From Streptomyces sp. V4I2 (GTDB taxonomy: Bacteria > Actinomycetota > Actinomycetes > Streptomycetales > Streptomycetaceae), in contig NZ_JAUSZM010000003.1 in the NCBI RefSeq assembly GCF_030817655.1, positions 6,696,001 to 6,760,000 on the forward strand: a stretch of 64,000 nucleotides of DNA, given 5' to 3'. The notes under the pieces are model-generated. The model searched no databases. It saw nothing but the letters and a program-made list of their open reading frames with translations, and was not told where the DNA came from. Positions 44,167-52,206 of the stretch are shown one piece after another. How positions within the stretch are numbered: position 1 is the first letter of the stretch; each line of letters starts with the position of its first letter. A program made the position numbers and the translations under genes.

Positions 44167-44180
44167 TCTACGCGCGTAGG
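44167..44180. promoter_or_regulatory. Nucleoside-regulon operator 4 (TCTACGCGCGTAGG)
   Basis: The palindrome ends 5 bases before a -10-like TAGAGT (44186-44191), which itself ends 4 bases before the add start codon. Repressor bound here would cover the core promoter, and the message is probably leaderless. Confidence 0.85.
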
Positions 44181-44195
44181 CGTTAGAGTGCGGAA

Positions 44196-45368
44196 ATGAC
44201 GAGCCAGACTGCCCCGAAGGGAACCACCCCGAGCTCGGACCAGATCCGCCGGGCGCCCAAGGTCCTGCTGCACGACCATCTCGACGGCGGGCTGCGCCCC
44301 GGCACGATCGTCGACCTCGCCCGGGAGACCGGGTACTCCCACCTCCCGGAGGCCGATCCCGACAAGCTCGGCATCTGGTTCCGCGAGGCCGCCGACTCCG
44401 GTTCCCTGGAACGGTACTTGGAGACCTTCTCGCACACCGTCGGCGTGATGCAGACCCGCGACGCGCTCGTCCGGGTCGCCGCCGAGTGCGCCGAGGACCT
44501 CGCCGAGGACGGCGTCGTGTACGCGGAGGTGCGGTACGCCCCCGAGCAGCACCTGGAAGGCGGCCTGAGCCTCGAAGAGGTCGTCGAGGCCGTCAACGAG
44601 GGCTTCCGGGAAGGGGAGCGCCGAGCCCGCGCGAACGGCCACCGCATCCGCGTCGGCGCCCTGCTCACCGCCATGCGGCACGCGGCCCGCGCCCTGGAGA
44701 TCGCCGAACTCGCCAACCGTTACCGCGACCTGGCGGGCGGCGGTGTCGTCGGATTCGACATCGCGGGTGCCGAGGCCGGATTCCCGCCCACCCGGCACCT
44801 CGACGCCTTCGAGTACCTCAAGCGCGAGAACAACCACTTCACCATCCACGCCGGCGAGGCCTTCGGGCTGCCGTCCATCTGGCAGGCCCTCCAGTGGTGC
44901 GGCGCCGACCGGCTCGGCCACGGCGTGCGCATCATCGACGACATCCAGGTCCAGGCGGACGGCTCGGTGAAGCTCGGCCGGCTCGCCTCCTACGTACGGG
45001 ACAAGCGCATCCCGCTGGAGCTGTGCCCCAGTTCCAACCTCCAGACCGGAGCCGCGGCCTCGTACGCCGAGCACCCGATCGGGCTGCTGCGCCGGCTGCA
45101 CTTCCGGGCGACCGTGAACACGGACAACCGCCTGATGTCCGGCACCAGCATGAGCCGGGAATTCGAGCACCTTGTCGAGGCATTCGGTTACACGCTCGAC
45201 GACATGCAGTGGTTCTCCGTCAATGCGATGAAATCAGCGTTCATTCCTTTCGATGAACGACTCGCGATGATCAATGACGTCGTCAAGCCCGGATATGCCG
45301 AGCTGAAGTCCGAATGGCTGTTCCAGCAGACCGCTTCCACCAGCGGTTCTGTGGCCGCGGAGGGCTGA
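44196..45368 (+). CDS. add: Adenosine deaminase
   Basis: 390 residues from ATG 44196. All catalytic blocks are present: HDHLDGGLRPGT (zinc His pair, residues 26-28), TIHAGEAFG (His and catalytic Glu near 217-221), DRLGHGVRIIDD, and NTDNRLMSGT (the usual Asp pair reads TD-N). It converts adenosine and deoxyadenosine to inosine and deoxyinosine, which the phosphorylase at 58722 can cleave. It has its own regulon operator overlapping the promoter. Length is slightly above the usual 350 because of an N-terminal and C-terminal extension. Confidence 0.93.
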   Translation: MTSQTAPKGTTPSSDQIRRAPKVLLHDHLDGGLRPGTIVDLARETGYSHLPEADPDKLGIWFREAADSGSLERYLETFSHTVGVMQTRDALVRVAAECAEDLAEDGVVYAEVRYAPEQHLEGGLSLEEVVEAVNEGFREGERRARANGHRIRVGALLTAMRHAARALEIAELANRYRDLAGGGVVGFDIAGAEAGFPPTRHLDAFEYLKRENNHFTIHAGEAFGLPSIWQALQWCGADRLGHGVRIIDDIQVQADGSVKLGRLASYVRDKRIPLELCPSSNLQTGAAASYAEHPIGLLRRLHFRATVNTDNRLMSGTSMSREFEHLVEAFGYTLDDMQWFSVNAMKSAFIPFDERLAMINDVVKPGYAELKSEWLFQQTASTSGSVAAEG

Positions 45369-45507
45369 TCTGGGGGAAACCGGGGATCCGGAATGCGGGC
45401 GGACTTTCACGAGTCGTCCGCATTTCGATGTTTGCGGCGGGTGCCTTCGCGTGTTTACGGTCGTGGACCGCTCACATCCCGTCATCCCATTCAAGGACGC
45501 ATTTTTC

Positions 45508-45867
45508 ATGAAGCAGTCTGCTGCCAAGACCCTCGGTGTCGCCGCTCTCGGTGCCGCCTTCGCCGCCGCCGGTGCGGGTGCCGCGAACGCCGCCCAGGCC
45601 GTCCCGGACGCCACCGAGGCGCTGGGCACCGTCACCCAGACGCTGCCGGCGGAGAACGTCACCCAGACGCTGCCGGGGGCCGGTGACGCGGTGTCGCAGG
45701 CGCAGCCGGCGCTCGCCACGAGCCTGGCCGACGTGCAGCCGGTCGCACAGGAGGCGCTCTCCCAGGGCCAGACCGCGCCGGTCGCCGGTCTGCTCGGCGG
45801 TCTGCCGGTCGGTGACACCGGGGTGCCCACGCAGGGCCTGCCGGTGAACGGGATCCCGCTCGGCTGA
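45508..45867 (+). CDS. Small secreted protein, unknown function
   Basis: 119 residues from ATG 45508. A signal peptide (MKQSAAKTLGVAALGAAFAA, cleavage near AANA-AQA at about residue 27) is followed by a low-complexity Gln/Thr/Pro/Ala/Leu mature part with the repeated VTQTLP. It shares with the broken gene at 51724 the same layout and blocks such as LADxQPxxxxAL and a GLLGG/TGLL end. Both are probably members of a Streptomyces secreted family of unknown role. It is followed by a strong terminator. Confidence 0.7.
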   Translation: MKQSAAKTLGVAALGAAFAAAGAGAANAAQAVPDATEALGTVTQTLPAENVTQTLPGAGDAVSQAQPALATSLADVQPVAQEALSQGQTAPVAGLLGGLPVGDTGVPTQGLPVNGIPLG

Positions 45868-45887
45868 TCCGCACCGCCTCCGTACGC

Positions 45888-45930
45888 GCCGGTGGGGCGC
45901 ACCCTTGGACACGGGGTGCGCCCCACCGGC
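45888..45930. terminator. Bidirectional terminator
   Basis: 17-base arms (GCCGGTGGGGCGCACCC at 45888-45904, complement at 45914-45930), extended outward by CGTACG on both sides. It lies between convergent genes ending at 45867 and 45941. Confidence 0.85.
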
Positions 45931-45940
45931 GTACGTGCGC

Positions 45941-46144
45941 CTACCAGGCCGTGCGCGCGGCCTTGTCCTCCGACGGGAAGAGGATCCACAGCGCGATGTA
46001 GAGCAGGAACTGCGGGCCGGGCAACAGGCACGAGACCACGAAGATGACCCGCATCGTCGTGGCGGAGGTGCCGAAGCGCCGAGCCAGCGCTGCGCACACT
46101 CCGCCGATCATGCGGCCGTTGGTGGGGCGGGCAAGGCGGTTCAT
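45941..46144 (-). CDS. PspC domain membrane protein
   Basis: 67 residues from ATG 46144. The PspC pattern is complete: RMIGGVCAALARRFGTSATTMRVIFVVSCLLPGPQFLLYIALWILFP. One or two membrane helices. Stand-alone PspC proteins occur in actinobacteria and may take part in membrane stress sensing; there is no PspA neighbour here. Confidence 0.85.
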   Translation of the reverse strand: MNRLARPTNGRMIGGVCAALARRFGTSATTMRVIFVVSCLLPGPQFLLYIALWILFPSEDKAARTAW

Positions 46145-46238
46145 GTTCGGCTCCTTCGTGAGCGTCGGTCGAAGGCGGCTCTGTCGGCTGCCTCATCTGA
46201 CTACCACGGTACGGAGACGAAGAGGACAAAGCGTCGCT

Positions 46239-46790
46239 CTACGGTGCGATGCCGACCCTGGGAATCGTCGGGGTCCGACCCTGAGGAGCCTCCTCCTGGC
46301 GGACGGAGCGGCTCTGTACACGCTCCGTCCTGCGGCGGAGCAGGGCACGGGCCGCGGGCACGAGCGCCGCGTGCGCGAGAGCGACGCCCGCCGTGTTCAG
46401 GAGCAGTGAGTCCACGTCGACGACCTGTCCGGGCACGCCGGTCTGGAGCAGTTCGATGCCCAGCGAGATCAGGGCGCCGGCGGCCGTCGTACGGAGCAGG
46501 GAGGCGAGCGGGGAGACGGCGAGCCTGCCGTGCACCATCGGGAGCAGCACACCCAGTGGGGCCAGCAGCGCCAGCCCTTCGGCGATGCGCCGGGCGCCCT
46601 CCTGCCAGCCGAGCGCGGCATCCGCCCGGATACCGGCCAGCGGATGCAGATTGGGCGGCATCACCCAGGGAACGTCCAGCGGACGCAGCGTGAACCAGGC
46701 GACGAACGCGAGGTGTGCGACGAGGAGGACACCTCCCGTCACACGGATGCGAATCGCGGCCCTGCCGCCGATGGAGCCTTGACGCTGCAC
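46239..46790 (-). CDS. VanZ family membrane protein
   Basis: 183 residues from ATG 46790. Four membrane helices with VanZ landmarks: FVAWFTLRPLDVP, NLHPLAGI, GLALLAPLGVLLPM, ISLGIELLQTGVPGQVVDVDSLLLNTAGVALA. VanZ proteins give low-level teicoplanin resistance in enterococci, but most members have unknown roles. The basic C-terminal tail is cytoplasmic. It lies 93 bases beyond the end of the afsQ operon on the same strand and may or may not be co-transcribed. Confidence 0.85.
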   Translation of the reverse strand: MQRQGSIGGRAAIRIRVTGGVLLVAHLAFVAWFTLRPLDVPWVMPPNLHPLAGIRADAALGWQEGARRIAEGLALLAPLGVLLPMVHGRLAVSPLASLLRTTAAGALISLGIELLQTGVPGQVVDVDSLLLNTAGVALAHAALVPAARALLRRRTERVQSRSVRQEEAPQGRTPTIPRVGIAP

Positions 46791-46882
46791 GCCCCCCTAG
46801 ACGCGGCCTCCGGCACGATCGGTTCCGGGACACCCAGAGGTACGTGCATGAGGCTTGCGCCACACGGCCCTCTTGGGGGGCA

Positions 46883-47485
46883 TCACCCGCCCGCCACCTC
46901 GCTCGACGGCGGCTCCTTGCTGCCCGGGCGGGAGCGGACCTCGTCGGTGCACTCGTAGCGCCGCAGGGACCCGCCGACGGGGCCGCCGAGGATGACGGAG
47001 CCGTCGCCCTCCGCGGCCGCCGAGTCGGAGAAGGTGCACACCAGCTGGGCGAGGGAGTAGGAGGTGAGGCCGTCGGGCGGGGTGCTCAGGCGCAGGGCGT
47101 CCGCGGGGTCCGCGGGACGCGGTCCGCTCACCGTCATGCCGCCGCGCACGTCGGTGGTGTAGCCGGCCTCCTTCTCCGCGGGCGACGGCGTCGCGGCGAG
47201 CTCGTCCAGCAGCCCCTGGGCGACCAGCACACGCCGCTCGGAGTCCGCCGTACCGTCCGGGACGCGCACGGTCCGGTCGACGGCCACCAGCGACGAACCG
47301 CACAGCAGGAACACCTGCACCGGCAGCCCGCGCGAGGCCTGCGTGGAGATGTCCCGCTCGGCGAGGGAGCAGCGCACCCGGGAGGGTGCGGGGCCGAAGT
47401 CGGTCGGCACCTCGGTGGCCCGGATGCCGCACCCTGCGAGGAGCAGGGCGAGCACGGGGAGCGCCAGCACGCGGCGTACGTTCAT
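46883..47485 (-). CDS. Lipoprotein of the afsQ operon
   Basis: 200 residues from ATG 47485, overlapping the afsQ2 stop by TGATG. The lipobox is LLAGC with Cys19. The mature part has an N-terminal segment with two Cys (RCSLAERD, VFLLCG) and later VCTFSDS and YECTDE, and resembles the GerMN-like region of actinobacterial lipoproteins only loosely. Coupling to the sensor kinase suggests that it modulates or senses for AfsQ2 on the outer face of the membrane. Confidence 0.75.
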   Translation of the reverse strand: MNVRRVLALPVLALLLAGCGIRATEVPTDFGPAPSRVRCSLAERDISTQASRGLPVQVFLLCGSSLVAVDRTVRVPDGTADSERRVLVAQGLLDELAATPSPAEKEAGYTTDVRGGMTVSGPRPADPADALRLSTPPDGLTSYSLAQLVCTFSDSAAAEGDGSVILGGPVGGSLRRYECTDEVRSRPGSKEPPSSEVAGG

Positions 47486-49041
47486 CAGGCGTCCCCCTTG
47501 GCCTTCTCACCCTCGTCGGGCTCCTCCGTGAGCGGCGACGAGTCCCGTGGCAGCCGCAGTGTGAACACCGCGCCCCCCTCGGACGAGTTGGCGGCGGTGA
47601 TCCCGCCGCCGTGGATGTGGGCGTTCTCCAGGGCGATGGACAGGCCCAGGCCGCTGCCCTCGGAGCGCGGCCGGGAGGCGCTGGCCTTGTAGAACCGGTC
47701 GAAGACGTGCGGCAGGACGTCCTCGGGGATGCCGGGCCCGTGGTCCCGTACCTCGATGACGACCTCCTCGTCGGCCTCCCGCACGACGATCCGCACCGGC
47801 GACCCCCCGTGCTTGAGCGCGTTGCCGACGAGGTTCGCGAGGATCACGTCCAGGCGGCGCGGGTCGAGGCGGGCGTGGATGCCGCGTTCGGCGTCCAGCT
47901 CCACCGCGTCCAGCCAGGCCCGCGCGTCGATGCACGCGGTGATCTGGTCGGCGACGTCGACGTCGTCGAGGACCAGCCGGGCCGTACCCGCGTCGAAGCG
48001 GGTGACCTCCATGAGGTTCTCGACCAGCTCGTTGAGCCGCCGCGTCTCGCTGACCACGAGCCGTACCGCCGGATCGACCATGGGATCGATGCCGCCCGAC
48101 TCCAGCTCCTCCTCCAGCACCTCCGAGACGGCGGTGATGGCGGTGAGCGGCGTCCGCAGCTCGTGCGACATGTCCGCCACGAACCGCCGGGACGCGTTCT
48201 CCCGCGCGGCCATGTCGTCCACCCGCTTCTCCAGCGCCGCGGCGGCGTTGTTGAACGTCCGCGACAGATCGGCGAGTTCGTCGGTCCCGGACACCTGCAG
48301 CCGCGTGTCCAGCTTCCCCTCGCCGAGCCGCCGGGCGGCGACCCCCAGCCGGTGCACCGGCTTCAGCACGGTCGTGGAGGCCGCCTGCGCGAGCAGCGCG
48401 GAGCCGAGCAACGCCAGACCGGTGGCGATACCGAGCGACCAGGCGAGCGAGTTGAGGTCCTTGGCCTCCGGCTCCAGCGACTTGAGCATGTAACCGGTCG
48501 GGCCGCCGCCGATCACCTTGGTGCCGACCACCAGATACGGCGTGCCGTCGCTGACTATCCGCTGCCAGTACAGGTGGTACGCGTACTTGTTGGTCGAGGT
48601 GACCTTCTGCTCCTTGTTCACCGCCTCGCGCAGGGAGGCGGGCACGTCCTGGAGCGAGAACCCGTTCAGGGCACCGGAGTTGCCGTACACCGTCTTGCCG
48701 CTCTCGTCCGCGGCGACCAGCAGCACGCTGAAGCGCTGGCTGCTGTTCGCCATCTGGCCCGCCGTGTGCTGCAGTTCGTCCTGCGTGGGGCTCTGGGGCA
48801 GCGCGCCCGCGCGGTTCTGCATCTCCTGCTCGAAGTCGCGCAGCACCGCGTCCTGGGTACGGGTGAGCACCGCCTCGCGGTTGAGCCAGTAGGCGATGCC
48901 GGACGCGGAGACGGCGGCGGTCAGCGCCACCAGACCGAACACGACGACCAGCCGCAGCCGCAGGCTGGTGAAGCGCAGCCGTGACCAGGTTCCCCTGCGA
49001 GCCGCGGCCCAGCCGCGAACGCCTCCTTGCGCTTCGGTCAC
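47485..49041 (-). CDS. afsQ2: Sensor histidine kinase AfsQ2
   Basis: 518 residues from GTG 49041, whose GTGA overlaps the afsQ1 stop. Layout: cytoplasmic N-terminus, membrane helix at about 30-50 (LRLVVVFGLVALTAAVSASG), an extracellular sensor part of about 150 residues, a second helix near 205-225, HAMP (LKPVHRLGVAARRLGEG), the H box FVADMSHELRTPLTAI with the phospho-His, N box LVGNALKHGG, and DHGPGIPEDV / GSGLGLSIALENAHIHGG. In S. coelicolor AfsQ1/AfsQ2 activates antibiotic production, notably with glutamate as nitrogen source. Identification rests on sequence memory and on sigQ next to it. Confidence 0.92.
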   Translation of the reverse strand: MTEAQGGVRGWAAARRGTWSRLRFTSLRLRLVVVFGLVALTAAVSASGIAYWLNREAVLTRTQDAVLRDFEQEMQNRAGALPQSPTQDELQHTAGQMANSSQRFSVLLVAADESGKTVYGNSGALNGFSLQDVPASLREAVNKEQKVTSTNKYAYHLYWQRIVSDGTPYLVVGTKVIGGGPTGYMLKSLEPEAKDLNSLAWSLGIATGLALLGSALLAQAASTTVLKPVHRLGVAARRLGEGKLDTRLQVSGTDELADLSRTFNNAAAALEKRVDDMAARENASRRFVADMSHELRTPLTAITAVSEVLEEELESGGIDPMVDPAVRLVVSETRRLNELVENLMEVTRFDAGTARLVLDDVDVADQITACIDARAWLDAVELDAERGIHARLDPRRLDVILANLVGNALKHGGSPVRIVVREADEEVVIEVRDHGPGIPEDVLPHVFDRFYKASASRPRSEGSGLGLSIALENAHIHGGGITAANSSEGGAVFTLRLPRDSSPLTEEPDEGEKAKGDA

Positions 49042-49715
49042 TGAGGACTGTCCAGCCGATAACCCACGCCCCGCACGGTACGGATCAGCGTCGGGGACGA
49101 CGGCACGTCCTCGACCTTGGCGCGCAGCCGCTGGACACAGGCGTCCACCAGCCGCGAGTCGCCCAGGTAGTCGTGTTCCCACACCAGCCGCAGCAACTGC
49201 TGCCGGGACAGGGCCTGTCCGGGCCGCCGGCTCAGTTCGAGCAGCAGCCTCAGCTCGGTCGGGGTCAGCTGGAGGTCCTCGCCGTTCTTGGTCACGGTCA
49301 TCGCCGCACGGTCGATGACCAGCGAACCGAACGAGGCCGCGTCGTTCGCCTCCCGCTCGCCGCGCCGCAGCACGGCCCGGATCCGGGCGTCGAGGACCCG
49401 CCCCTGAACAGGCTTGACGACATAGTCGTCGGCACCGGACTCCAGTCCGACCACCACGTCGATGTCGTCGCTGCGCGCGGTCAGCAGAATGATCGGCAGC
49501 TGGTCGGTGCGCCGGATGCGCCGGCACACCTCGAACCCGTCGATACCGGGCAACATCACGTCCAGCACGATGAGATCCGGCCGCTGCTCACGCAGCAGCT
49601 TCAGGCCGTCCTCGCCGGTGGCAGCGGTGGCAACCCGGTGTCCCTGGCGCGTCAGAGACAGCTCCAGGGCCGTACGGATGGCGTCGTCGTCCTCGATCAG
49701 CAACAGGGAAGGCAC
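49038..49715 (-). CDS. afsQ1: Response regulator AfsQ1
   Basis: 225 residues from GTG 49715 (the length of known AfsQ1); ATG 49724 would add three residues. The receiver domain has the acidic pocket LLLIEDDDAIRTALE, phospho-acceptor Asp near 52 in DLIVLDVMLPG, and LTARSDD, DYVVKP. The OmpR-type winged helix follows (LQLTPTELRLLLELSRRPGQALSRQQLLRLVW ... LIRTVRGVGYRLD). It binds the direct repeat GTnAC-n6-GTnAC; such a site lies upstream between this gene and sigQ. It is a global regulator linking nitrogen supply to antibiotic genes. Confidence 0.95.
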   Translation of the reverse strand: MPSLLLIEDDDAIRTALELSLTRQGHRVATAATGEDGLKLLREQRPDLIVLDVMLPGIDGFEVCRRIRRTDQLPIILLTARSDDIDVVVGLESGADDYVVKPVQGRVLDARIRAVLRRGEREANDAASFGSLVIDRAAMTVTKNGEDLQLTPTELRLLLELSRRPGQALSRQQLLRLVWEHDYLGDSRLVDACVQRLRAKVEDVPSSPTLIRTVRGVGYRLDSPQ

Positions 49716-49856
49716 GGGGGTCATTCTGGCCCATGGCGGGGTGGGGCTGCGACACCTGTATTTCTCCGACCTCAACCTGTATCTCTACGCGCCGGTAACC
49801 CTCTTGTCTGTGTGGGGACTGTGCGACGCCCGGGAGCGGCATCCGAAGGGGGCCCT

Positions 49857-49872
49857 GTGACAGGTCTGTGAC
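49857..49872. promoter_or_regulatory. AfsQ1 box GTGAC-n6-GTGAC
   Basis: GTGAC at 49857-49861 and 49868-49872 with exactly six bases between match the published AfsQ1 consensus. It lies in the divergent afsQ1-sigQ region, about 110 bases before sigQ, where direct control of sigQ by AfsQ1 is expected. Confidence 0.85.
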
Positions 49873-49978
49873 AGTCGGCGGACACGGCCATGAAGTGGCC
49901 CGGGCAAGATTTTGGTCACAGGCAAGGAAGCGGGACGCACAACCGAAACACCGGGAAGTCCACGACGGGGGGCGCGAG

Positions 49979-50722
49979 ATGAACACGCTGCACGGCACCA
50001 GCACGAGCGCAGTGATCACGCGTCTGCACGACGTGAACGGGGGCCGGGGTTCCGAGAAGTCCGGTGCAGTGAGCGGGCGGGGGTGCGCTCGCGGCACCGG
50101 GCGTCAGCACACCGGTTACATGACGGTGGTTGACGGCTTCACGGGGGAAGCACACGGGGGAAGCGCGTACAGGGAGGACACGGGGGAGCGTCGGTCACTG
50201 TCGGAGGCGGAGTTCACCGCCTACGTCCAGGAGCGCCGCGCCTCCCTGTACGCAACCGCCTATCACCTCACCGGTGACCGCTTCGAGGCCGAGGACCTGC
50301 TGCAGAGCGCGCTGTTCTCGACCTACCGGGCGTGGGACCGGATCAGTGACAAGGCCGCGGTCGGGGGCTACCTCCGCCGCACCATGACCAACCTGCACAT
50401 CAGCGCGTGGCGCCGCCGCAAGCTGAACGAGTACCCGACCGAGGAACTGCCGGAGACGCCCGGCGACACGGACGCGATGCGCGGCACGGAACTGCGCGCG
50501 GTCCTGTGGCAGGCGCTCGCCCGGCTGCCGGAACTCCAGCGCACCATGCTGGTCCTGCGCTACTACGAGGGCCGCACGGACCCGGAGATCGCCGAGATCC
50601 TCGACATCAGTGTCGGCACGGTGAAGTCCAGCATCTGGCGGTCGCTCCGCCGGCTGCGCGAGGACGAGGTCCTCAGCTTCGGCCGTGACGAGGAAAGCGC
50701 CTTTGGGGAGCTCGTCGCCTGA
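49979..50722 (+). CDS. sigQ: ECF sigma factor SigQ
   Basis: 247 residues from ATG 49979. A 70-residue N-terminal extension of low complexity precedes sigma region 2 (FTAYVQERRASLYATAYHLTGDRFEAEDLLQSALFSTYRAWDRI, about 80-125) and region 4 (LPELQRTMLVLRYYEGRTDPEIAEILDISVGTVKSSIWRSLRRLRE). The match is to the SigE-like group. In S. coelicolor sigQ is a direct AfsQ1 target and opposes AfsQ1 in antibiotic control. The DNA of the N-terminal extension has several CGGGGG runs like those after the gene. Confidence 0.9.
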   Translation: MNTLHGTSTSAVITRLHDVNGGRGSEKSGAVSGRGCARGTGRQHTGYMTVVDGFTGEAHGGSAYREDTGERRSLSEAEFTAYVQERRASLYATAYHLTGDRFEAEDLLQSALFSTYRAWDRISDKAAVGGYLRRTMTNLHISAWRRRKLNEYPTEELPETPGDTDAMRGTELRAVLWQALARLPELQRTMLVLRYYEGRTDPEIAEILDISVGTVKSSIWRSLRRLREDEVLSFGRDEESAFGELVA

Positions 50723-50727
50723 AGGTT

Positions 50728-50846
50728 GGGGGGAAGCAAGTAACGGGGGAGCAGTAACCGGGGAGGGGCCAACGGGGGTCACGGGGGACCCACGGGGGTC
50801 ATGGGGGGCAACGGGGGACCCACGGGGGTGGGGGAAAGCACGGGGG
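50728..50846. repeat. Island of about a dozen G4-G6 runs after sigQ
   Basis: Runs of four to six G recur every 5-12 bases, mostly as ACGGGGG or CCACGGGGG, on the coding strand of sigQ. Shorter G5 runs of the same form also occur inside sigQ (50142, 50155, 50182). The island could form G-quadruplexes in DNA or in the sigQ 3' transcript. Confidence 0.7.
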
Positions 50847-50860
50847 AGCACCAAGGGAGC

Positions 50861-50893
50861 GGGACTGGAGGGCCGGGGAGTCCATCCAGTCCC
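50861..50893. terminator. Terminator after sigQ
   Basis: Arms GGGACTGGA (50861-50869) and TCCAGTCCC (50885-50893), followed by GTTTTC. The T run makes it a more classical intrinsic terminator than most in this window. Confidence 0.7.
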
Positions 50894-50942
50894 GTTTTCG
50901 CGTGTACGGCGGCCCGCGTGTACGGCGGTCAGGGGGCCGAGA

Positions 50943-51584
50943 TCAGCCCTGCGAGGCCGAAGCCGCCGCCGGACGGCGGCCCGCCGCGGCCGAGGCGAGG
51001 CGGCCCAGGGCCTCGTCCTTGTCGCAGGCGTGGGCGCCCAGGGCCGTCTGGCGGGCCACGATGGAGCGTTCGGCGCGCATCAGGCGCCAGCCGCGGCGCA
51101 GGAGGAAGGGCACCGACTTGCGGCCTTCCCGCAGGTCGCGGAGGAAGCGGCGGCGGAACGTGCGGACCGGGCCGCGGCTCAGGCACAGGGCGTCGGCGAG
51201 GACTCCGAGGTCCCGGCAGCGGGTGACGATCTCGGCGGCGAAGATGCCCTCCGCGATGAACAGGGGCGTGCGGCCCACCTCGACGGACTCCTCGCCGGTG
51301 CGGGCGCTCAGCGAGATGTCGTAGACCGGGATCTTCGTCCGGCCCGTGCGGCACAGGTCCACGATCGCTGCGATCGCCGTGTCCGCGTCCCAGGAGTCCG
51401 GGTGGTCCCAGTCGATGTCGGAGCTCCCGGCCACCAGCGGCAGCGTCGGGTCGTCGCCCTCCTTGTAGAAGTCGTCGAGCCGCAGGACCGGCAGGCCGGA
51501 GCGGGCGGCGAGGAGGGACTTGCCGGAGCCGGAGGGGCCGCAGAGCAGCACGACTCGCGTCGGTATGGGTGGTTGGGAGCTCAC
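50943..51584 (-). CDS. Uridine kinase-like P-loop protein
   Basis: 213 residues from GTG 51584; a start at 51653 is possible but adds a non-conserved stretch. Walker A is LLCGPSGSGKSLLA near residue 13. LRLDDFYKEGDD and DWDHPDSWD match the phosphoribulokinase/uridine kinase family, as does IAEGIFAAE. It would phosphorylate uridine or another small alcohol substrate with ATP. The C-terminal Ala/Arg-rich tail is not conserved. It lies among nucleoside-salvage genes, which supports a uridine kinase role, but it has no regulon operator. Confidence 0.75.
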   Translation of the reverse strand: MSSQPPIPTRVVLLCGPSGSGKSLLAARSGLPVLRLDDFYKEGDDPTLPLVAGSSDIDWDHPDSWDADTAIAAIVDLCRTGRTKIPVYDISLSARTGEESVEVGRTPLFIAEGIFAAEIVTRCRDLGVLADALCLSRGPVRTFRRRFLRDLREGRKSVPFLLRRGWRLMRAERSIVARQTALGAHACDKDEALGRLASAAAGRRPAAASASQG

Positions 51585-51723
51585 GGGACACCAGTCTGAG
51601 GCATTCACCTGCTGTTCAACGACCCCGCGGGTCGGCTTTGATGCGCGCGTCACACCTCAACTACCTTTCGTGTCGACCCGATTACCCTGTGCAAGTCGAG
51701 GCGAGTAGAAGGTGGCAGACACG

Positions 51724-52127
51724 ATGGTCCGACACGCGTCCCTCCAGAACCCGACCGCCCGGCGTGCCCTGGTCGCCCTCGCGACCGCGGGCGTGGCCCT
51801 GGGAGCAGGCGCGGCGACGGCCGCCGCGGACACCGAGCCGGTCGTCGACGTGATGCGCACCCGCCCCACCTCACTCGGCAACGTCGACCCGCAGGCCGGC
51901 CTCCAGGCCCTCACCGCCACCGTCGGTTACGTCACCGGCCCGGTCGCCGGCCTCAAGCCCAACCCCTGGCCGGCACCGGCGTCGACCCGCTCGACAACGG
52001 CATCGGCACCCAGCTCGCCGACTTCCAGCCGCTGACCTCGCAGGCACTGACCGGGCCGGTCGCCCAGGCGCAGTCGATCGGGAGCATGCCGGTGGTCGGG
52101 CAGGTGACGGGGCTGCTGAGCCACTGA
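51724..52127 (+). pseudogene. Small secreted protein gene with a one-base frameshift
   Basis: From ATG 51724 the frame encodes a signal peptide (RRALVALATAGVALGAGAATAAA) and a mature start DTEPVVDVMRT up to VAGLKPNP. At the C run 51963-51966 the frame is lost; reading one base earlier gives LAGTGVDPLDNGIGTQLADF and then QPLTSQALTGPVAQAQSIGSM, VVGQVTGLLSH and a stop at 52125-52127. The restored product (about 134 residues) resembles the secreted protein at 45508-45867. A lost C explains it: natural mutation, sequencing error, or slippage. An untreated reading stops at 52035. Confidence 0.7.
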
Positions 52128-52139
52128 GGACGGCAGGCG

Positions 52140-52181
52140 AAGAGCCGCGCCTCCCCTGGACGGAGGGGAAGCGCGGCTCTT
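52140..52181. terminator. Bidirectional terminator
   Basis: Arms AAGAGCCGCGC (52140-52150) and GCGCGGCTCTT (52171-52181), with further pairing of TCCCC and GGGG inside. It lies between convergent genes ending at 52127 and 52207. Confidence 0.8.
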
Positions 52182-52206
52182 CGGTCTTCGGAGACGGCGG
52201 GGCCGG

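Noticed and set aside
49784..49797. TCTACGCGCCGGTA near afsQ1, similar to the nucleoside operator
   Set aside because: The right half is not CGCGTAG and the palindrome is broken; the adjacent genes are not nucleoside genes.
50728..50846. CRISPR-like array after sigQ
   Set aside because: The regular element is only a G run; there are no constant repeats of 25 bases or more and no cas genes.
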